Source of the DNA: DATFLS01 sp964413425
GTDB lineage: Bacteria > Fidelibacterota > JAANXI01
Length of the DNA: 9,449 nt
Assembly (NCBI GenBank): GCA_964413425.1
Contig: CAYPST010000139.1
Span: 1-9,449, forward strand
Direction: 5' to 3'
Shown: in pieces, positions 7,071-9,449 of the stretch
Layout of the letters: every line of letters starts with the position of its first letter
Numbering within the stretch: the first letter of the stretch is position 1
Translations under genes and position numbers: made by a program
Notes under the pieces: model-generated
Seen by the model: the letters and a program-made list of their open reading frames with translations, nothing else
The model's database searches: none
What the model was told of the DNA's origin: nothing

Positions 7071-7102
7071 GGAGCCCCTGATCATTCTCCGGGGTATATC
7101 AT

Positions 7103-7126
7103 ACGTTGGATGTTTTATCCAAACGT
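7103..7126. terminator. Bulged stem-loop after the hypothetical gene
   Basis: ACGTTGGAT (7103-7111) pairs with ATCCAAACGT (7117-7126) across a GTTTT loop, with a single bulged base. It begins 33 nt after the stop of the 6417-7070 gene, a reasonable place for transcription to end. The following bases are TTGATGCGGG rather than a run of T, so it is at best a weak terminator or a 3'-end stabiliser. Confidence 0.35.
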
Positions 7127-7150
7127 TTGATGCGGGATGACAGAGCGGTT

Positions 7151-7177
7151 GGGTTGGGGTGAATGCCTCGGGTTGGG
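7151..7177 (+). other. G-run cluster with quadruplex potential
   Basis: Four runs of three or more G occur as GGG-TT-GGGG, a 10-nt gap, then GGG-TT-GGG. Two tight TT loops flank one long central loop, so a quadruplex would be possible but not strong. The word GGTTGGGT occurs twice (7148-7155 and 7171-7178), showing a small internal duplication. Confidence 0.4.
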
Positions 7178-7317
7178 TGTATCCCGCACCGGTGGTTTCC
7201 GGATCAGTCATGAGCCAATGCCTTCCGGGGTGCACCCGGGGGTTTTTGAACCCTCTCTTCTCTGCCAGAACTCCGTGAGTAAGATTGCACTCCACCAAGT
7301 GCGGGACGCATCCGGAG

Positions 7318-7343
7318 GTGAACACGTGCTGGCACGTGCTCAC
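7318..7343. repeat. 26-bp near-perfect palindrome
   Basis: Twelve-base arms (GTGAACACGTGC and GCACGTGCTCAC) are separated by TG and differ at one pair only (A opposite C). Each arm contains CACGTG, itself a palindrome. The element is the strongest foldback in the convergent spacer and could be a binding site for a dimeric protein or an RNA hairpin. Confidence 0.75.
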
Positions 7344-7410
7344 AAGTGCACCAGTAATGACAAGTCTCGATGATGCGGGGCCTGAAGTCGCTCCGTCCCG
7401 GGGAGTCGCG

Positions 7411-7442
7411 GAGTCAGACCTGTGGCTTCTGAGGTGTGACTC
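7411..7442. repeat. Inverted repeat, 11-bp arms
   Basis: GAGTCAGACCT (7411-7421) faces AGGTGTGACTC (7432-7442) across the 10-nt GTGGCTTCTG, with one mismatch. Two further outer pairs (one G-T) extend it to 7409-7444. It is another member of the foldback series in this spacer. Confidence 0.65.
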
Positions 7443-7470
7443 TGTTCCTGCGGGTGGGCGAGGCAAACAG

Positions 7471-7493
7471 AACGGGCGGGCGCACCGTCCGTT
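7471..7493. repeat. GC-rich inverted repeat, 8-bp arms
   Basis: AACGGGCG (7471-7478) and CGTCCGTT (7486-7493) enclose a 7-nt loop, with one pair that would be G-U in plus-strand RNA. No T-run follows on either strand, so it is not an evident terminator. Confidence 0.5.
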
Positions 7494-7587
7494 GGGAGCA
7501 GAATCGTATCGCGTTGGTGAGATATGGAGGGAGCGCGAAGATCACGGATATGGCATTCCGCGTTGTGCGATGCATCACTACGCCCGT

Positions 7588-7606
7588 GGAGAGCTCACTG
7601 CTCTCC
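7588..7606 (-). repeat. Stem-loop straddling the pheA stop codon
   Basis: GGAGAGC (7588-7594) and GCTCTCC (7600-7606) are perfect 7-bp arms around a 5-nt loop that contains the TGA stop of pheA on the minus strand. The sequence after it on that strand is ACGGGCGTAG, without a T-run. It may protect the 3' end of the mRNA or help end transcription. Confidence 0.55.
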
Positions 7607-8410
7607 CTTGGGATAACTCCCCAGGATCTTCAGGTATTTTGACGCCTGCCGGAGTTGAGTCAATCCCTGCTTGACATTGTCATCACCGACCCCGCCCTCA
7701 AAGTCCGCATAAAATACATATTCCCAGGGATTTTCCGGGATGGGGCGGGACTGGATTTTGGTCAGGTTAATGTTGTTGGACGAGAGTGTGTGCAGGCATT
7801 CCTCCAGCGCTCCGGGATGATGTTTGGTCTTGAACGCGATACTGGTTTTCTCATTATGCGCGGTATCCAGCGGTTTCTGATGGATGACCAGAAACCTGGT
7901 GACATTGATATCGGTGGTCTGGATATTTTCCGCCAGGACCTCCAGTTCATAGTATTCGGCGGCCAGCCGGGAAGCGATAGCTGCCCTGGTACGATCTCCT
8001 TCCTGGGCAACGATTTTTGCCGCTCCCGCCGTATCGTATTCCGGAACGGGTTTGATATTCTGTTCCCGTAAATATTTTTCACACTGATGGAGCGCCATCG
8101 GATGGGACAAGGCGTATCGGATCTGTTTCAGAGGAACCCCGGGATGCCCCATCAGATAGTGCCGGATAGGTAAATAGACCTCGGCGACGGCGTATACCGG
8201 TTTTTCCAGAAAGAAATCATACGCCCGTGATACGGAGCCGGCGATACTATTTTCCACCGGGATAATACCGTATTTCACCTGGCCGTTGACCACAGCCTCA
8301 AAAACGTCTTCGATATTCGGGTACCCGATGGTTTCGATCTGTTCACCGAAGTGCTTGTAGGTCGCTGCTTCGCTGAATGCGCCCTTGATTCCCTGAAATG
8401 CGATGTTCAT
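7595..8410 (-). CDS. pheA: Prephenate (or arogenate) dehydratase with ACT regulatory domain
   Basis: The 271-residue enzyme decarboxylates and dehydrates prephenate to phenylpyruvate (or arogenate to phenylalanine). The catalytic domain spans about 1-178: MNIAFQGIKGAFSEAA at the start, GIIPVENSIAGSV at 48-60, LSHPMALHQC near 101-110, DTAGAAK at 126-132, AAIASRLAAEYY near 143-154 and the conserved TRF at 171-173. A C-terminal ACT domain (about 188-271) has the effector-site motifs HHPGALEECL and, in place of the usual ESRP, QSRP at 220-223. This points to feedback control by phenylalanine. It ends LGSYP plus four residues, normal for the family, and lacks a chorismate mutase domain. Its ATG overlaps the upstream tyrA stop as ATGA, with GGAG 5 nt ahead inside tyrA, so translation is probably coupled. 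Function is secure; prephenate versus arogenate preference cannot be read with confidence. Confidence 0.96.
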   Translation of the reverse strand: MNIAFQGIKGAFSEAATYKHFGEQIETIGYPNIEDVFEAVVNGQVKYGIIPVENSIAGSVSRAYDFFLEKPVYAVAEVYLPIRHYLMGHPGVPLKQIRYALSHPMALHQCEKYLREQNIKPVPEYDTAGAAKIVAQEGDRTRAAIASRLAAEYYELEVLAENIQTTDINVTRFLVIHQKPLDTAHNEKTSIAFKTKHHPGALEECLHTLSSNNINLTKIQSRPIPENPWEYVFYADFEGGVGDDNVKQGLTQLRQASKYLKILGSYPKGEQ

Positions 8411-9129
8411 TGGAGCTCCCGGTCAATTTCAACGAGCGCGTTGATAAACGATTTCCGCATGTGAGCGGCAAACCGGTTATATCGGTTCAAATCGAGAAAC
8501 AACTGTCTGGTATCCTGGTCCACCACTTCCAGGATAGTCAGCAGCCGCTTGTAGCCTTCCGTATCGATGTTGACCATTTCTGCGCCGAATTCACTCAATC
8601 CCCGGCCGATAAAATGCGTGAGGACCTGCGATTTCGCTATCTGGCGGTCGTGGTTTTCCGGCGTGGTTTCGATAACCGTTAATCCTTTGCGCTCAAGGTA
8701 TGTTTTAATTTTACCATAGATCTTGTCCGCAATCCGCAGCGGGCACAGGACAATTTTTTGGCCCTGGAGCGTCTCGCCTGCGCTGTCCGGGCCGAACATC
8801 GGATGGGTGGCCAGTATCTGGGTGGGCTCGGAAATATGTTTTTCCATGATGTCCGCGGGATACTCCTTCACGGAACAGGCATCGATGAGCAGATTATCCC
8901 GCAGCAGGGGAGCGATGTTTCGGATGGTATGTTCGAAGGCAGAAATCGGGACAGTCGGCAGCACAATATCCCGGGCACAGACTTCCTCAAGAGGGGAAGG
9001 GATGCCTCCGGCTGCCTGAATTTGCTCCCCGGTCGCACTCCGGCTGAAGACGTAGACCGGACAATCCTCCGACAGATATTGAACCGATAATTGTCCGAAC
9101 CGTCCGAATCCGATGAGCCCGATATCCAT
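8407..9129 (-). CDS. tyrA: TyrA-family prephenate/arogenate dehydrogenase
   Basis: The 240-residue enzyme oxidatively decarboxylates prephenate or arogenate on the way to tyrosine. It starts MDIGLIGFGRFGQLS, with the Rossmann GFGRFG at 7-12. After the second strand the sequence is VFSRSAT (residues 27-33), with Ser-Arg instead of the acidic residue of NAD enzymes, suggesting NADP. LIDACSVKEYP (81-91), ATHPMFGPDS (107-116) and THFIGRG (171-177, with the probable catalytic His172) are family hallmarks. GFGxFGQ, SRS, DxxSVKExP and ILATHPMFGP together resemble plant-type arogenate dehydrogenases as I remember them. It is short (most bacterial TyrA proteins have 280 or more residues) and has no ACT or mutase domain, so feedback control by tyrosine may be absent or lie elsewhere. 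It precedes pheA with a 4-base ATGA overlap. No strong ribosome site precedes its ATG; the leader is AT-rich (TTAATTCATTTCTT). Confidence 0.94.
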   Translation of the reverse strand: MDIGLIGFGRFGQLSVQYLSEDCPVYVFSRSATGEQIQAAGGIPSPLEEVCARDIVLPTVPISAFEHTIRNIAPLLRDNLLIDACSVKEYPADIMEKHISEPTQILATHPMFGPDSAGETLQGQKIVLCPLRIADKIYGKIKTYLERKGLTVIETTPENHDRQIAKSQVLTHFIGRGLSEFGAEMVNIDTEGYKRLLTILEVVDQDTRQLFLDLNRYNRFAAHMRKSFINALVEIDRELQ

Positions 9130-9449
9130 AAGAAATGAATTAATATTATTTGCGTTTTAATTTGACCGTAATATAACTTATTCTACCGATGGATCACCAG
9201 AATAATCTCAATGTTCAGGAATCTCTGCGGACATATATTCGGGCGTCAGTCTGGAATGTTCACCTCTTGCAGCGCAGGTGACTGAGAGAATCATGGTATG
9301 TCGATCAGGGATTATTCCATCCAAATAGAATGCGATGGGGTCGATATCATTAAACCCAAATTGAGCGATTTATTTCCATAAATTGCTCAATCGACCCCGA
9401 AAACGGCGTCGGGACGTTCCGCACCCAGTCGGTGAAAACACACATTTTC
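9130..9449. other. Right-end intergenic region upstream of tyrA
   Basis: No supported gene. The first roughly 60 bases (to about 9190) are AT-rich and should hold the tyrA promoter on the minus strand; TATATT at 9175-9170 and TAATAT at 9148-9143 could be -10 elements, but neither has a good -35. A nested foldback occupies 9337-9398. On the minus strand a frame open from the window edge ends at a TAA at 9352-9350, giving about 33 residues (with FTDWVRNVPTPFSGS and ending RSIWV). It could be the tail of a gene beyond the window or chance. Confidence 0.45.
9337..9398. repeat. Nested foldback (8-bp outer, 12-bp inner stem)
   Basis: GGGGTCGA (9337-9344) pairs with TCGACCCC (9391-9398). Inside it, TTGAGCGATTTA (9361-9372) pairs with TAAATTGCTCAA (9379-9390) across the loop TTTCCA, with one pair that would be G-U in plus-strand RNA. 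The two stems are contiguous on the right side; a 16-nt bulge (9345-9360) lies on the left. No T-run follows on the plus side (GAAAACGGCG) or the minus side (ATCGCATTCT). It could be part of a small RNA, a regulatory leader or a mobile-element end. Confidence 0.7.

Larger units (their letters stand above)
7071..7594. other. Convergent intergenic region dense in foldbacks
   Basis: This 524-bp stretch lies between the 3' ends of the 6417-7070 gene and pheA. Open frames exist on both strands, but their translations are Pro/Gly/Arg-rich, have no ribosome site and resemble no family, so I call none. Instead the DNA is crowded with imperfect inverted repeats: 7103-7126, 7132-7138 with 7181-7187, 7228-7237 (GGGTGCACCC), 7240-7253 (GGGTT/AACCC), 7287-7302 (GCACT/AGTGC), 7318-7343, 7411-7442, 7471-7493 and 7588-7606. 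A G-run cluster lies at 7151-7177. Short recurring words such as TGCGGGA (7131, 7301) suggest decayed copies of a REP-like palindromic element. No canonical terminator with a T-run is seen. Confidence 0.6.

Noticed and set aside
7065..7466. Minus-strand 133-residue ORF in the convergent spacer
   Set aside because: Pro/Arg/Thr-rich translation, no ribosome site, no family resemblance, and it would overlap the end of the gene at 6417-7070.
7285..7674. Plus-strand 129-residue ORF in the spacer
   Set aside because: It runs into the antisense of pheA, lacks a ribosome site and its translation resembles nothing known.

Overview
This is a bacterial chromosomal window. It has compact same-strand gene groups, clear Shine-Dalgarno sites before most starts, an ATGA-coupled tyrA-pheA pair, and secreted enzymes with Sec or Tat signals. 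The combination of a Tat-exported Gfo/Idh/MocA oxidoreductase and a large secreted M14 metallopeptidase suggests an environmental heterotroph of the Bacteroidota/Rhodothermota/Marinimicrobia-like (FCB) breadth. That placement is inference from family distribution; no rRNA or other marker gene is present.

Positions 78-5457 hold five plus-strand genes with short gaps (22-62 nt), probably one or two operons. In order they are: a small MgtC/SapB-like membrane protein, a 4-TM 'phage holin family 4' (YvlD-like) membrane protein, an exported VOC/glyoxalase-fold protein, a Tat-exported NAD-type Gfo/Idh/MocA oxidoreductase, and a roughly 867-residue exported M14 carboxypeptidase-like enzyme. The last three should act outside the cytoplasm, so the cluster looks like envelope proteins plus extracytoplasmic sugar or peptide processing.

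Positions 5458-6416 are a long stretch without a convincing gene. In its middle (5929-6156) are five full 42-bp tandem repeats plus a partial sixth. Each unit contains two different dyad-symmetric blocks. The centres of all eleven blocks are exactly 21 bp apart, so the array is a regular ladder of palindromes two helical turns apart. This is the most unusual structure in the window. It is followed by an unrecognised, highly charged cytoplasmic protein (6417-7070).

Positions 7071-7594 form a convergent intergenic region packed with imperfect foldbacks and one G-run cluster, with no credible gene. Beyond it, on the minus strand, a TyrA-family dehydrogenase (9129-8407) and a prephenate dehydratase-type PheA (8410-7595) overlap by four bases. 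They convert prephenate (or arogenate) toward tyrosine and phenylalanine. TyrA carries sequence blocks resembling plant-type arogenate dehydrogenases and an NADP-type coenzyme signature. The right end (9130-9449) is an AT-rich leader for tyrA followed by a strong nested foldback at 9337-9398.

No insertion sequence, tRNA, rRNA or CRISPR array was recognised. The two best leads for something undescribed are the 21-bp dyad ladder and the foldback-dense convergent spacer.
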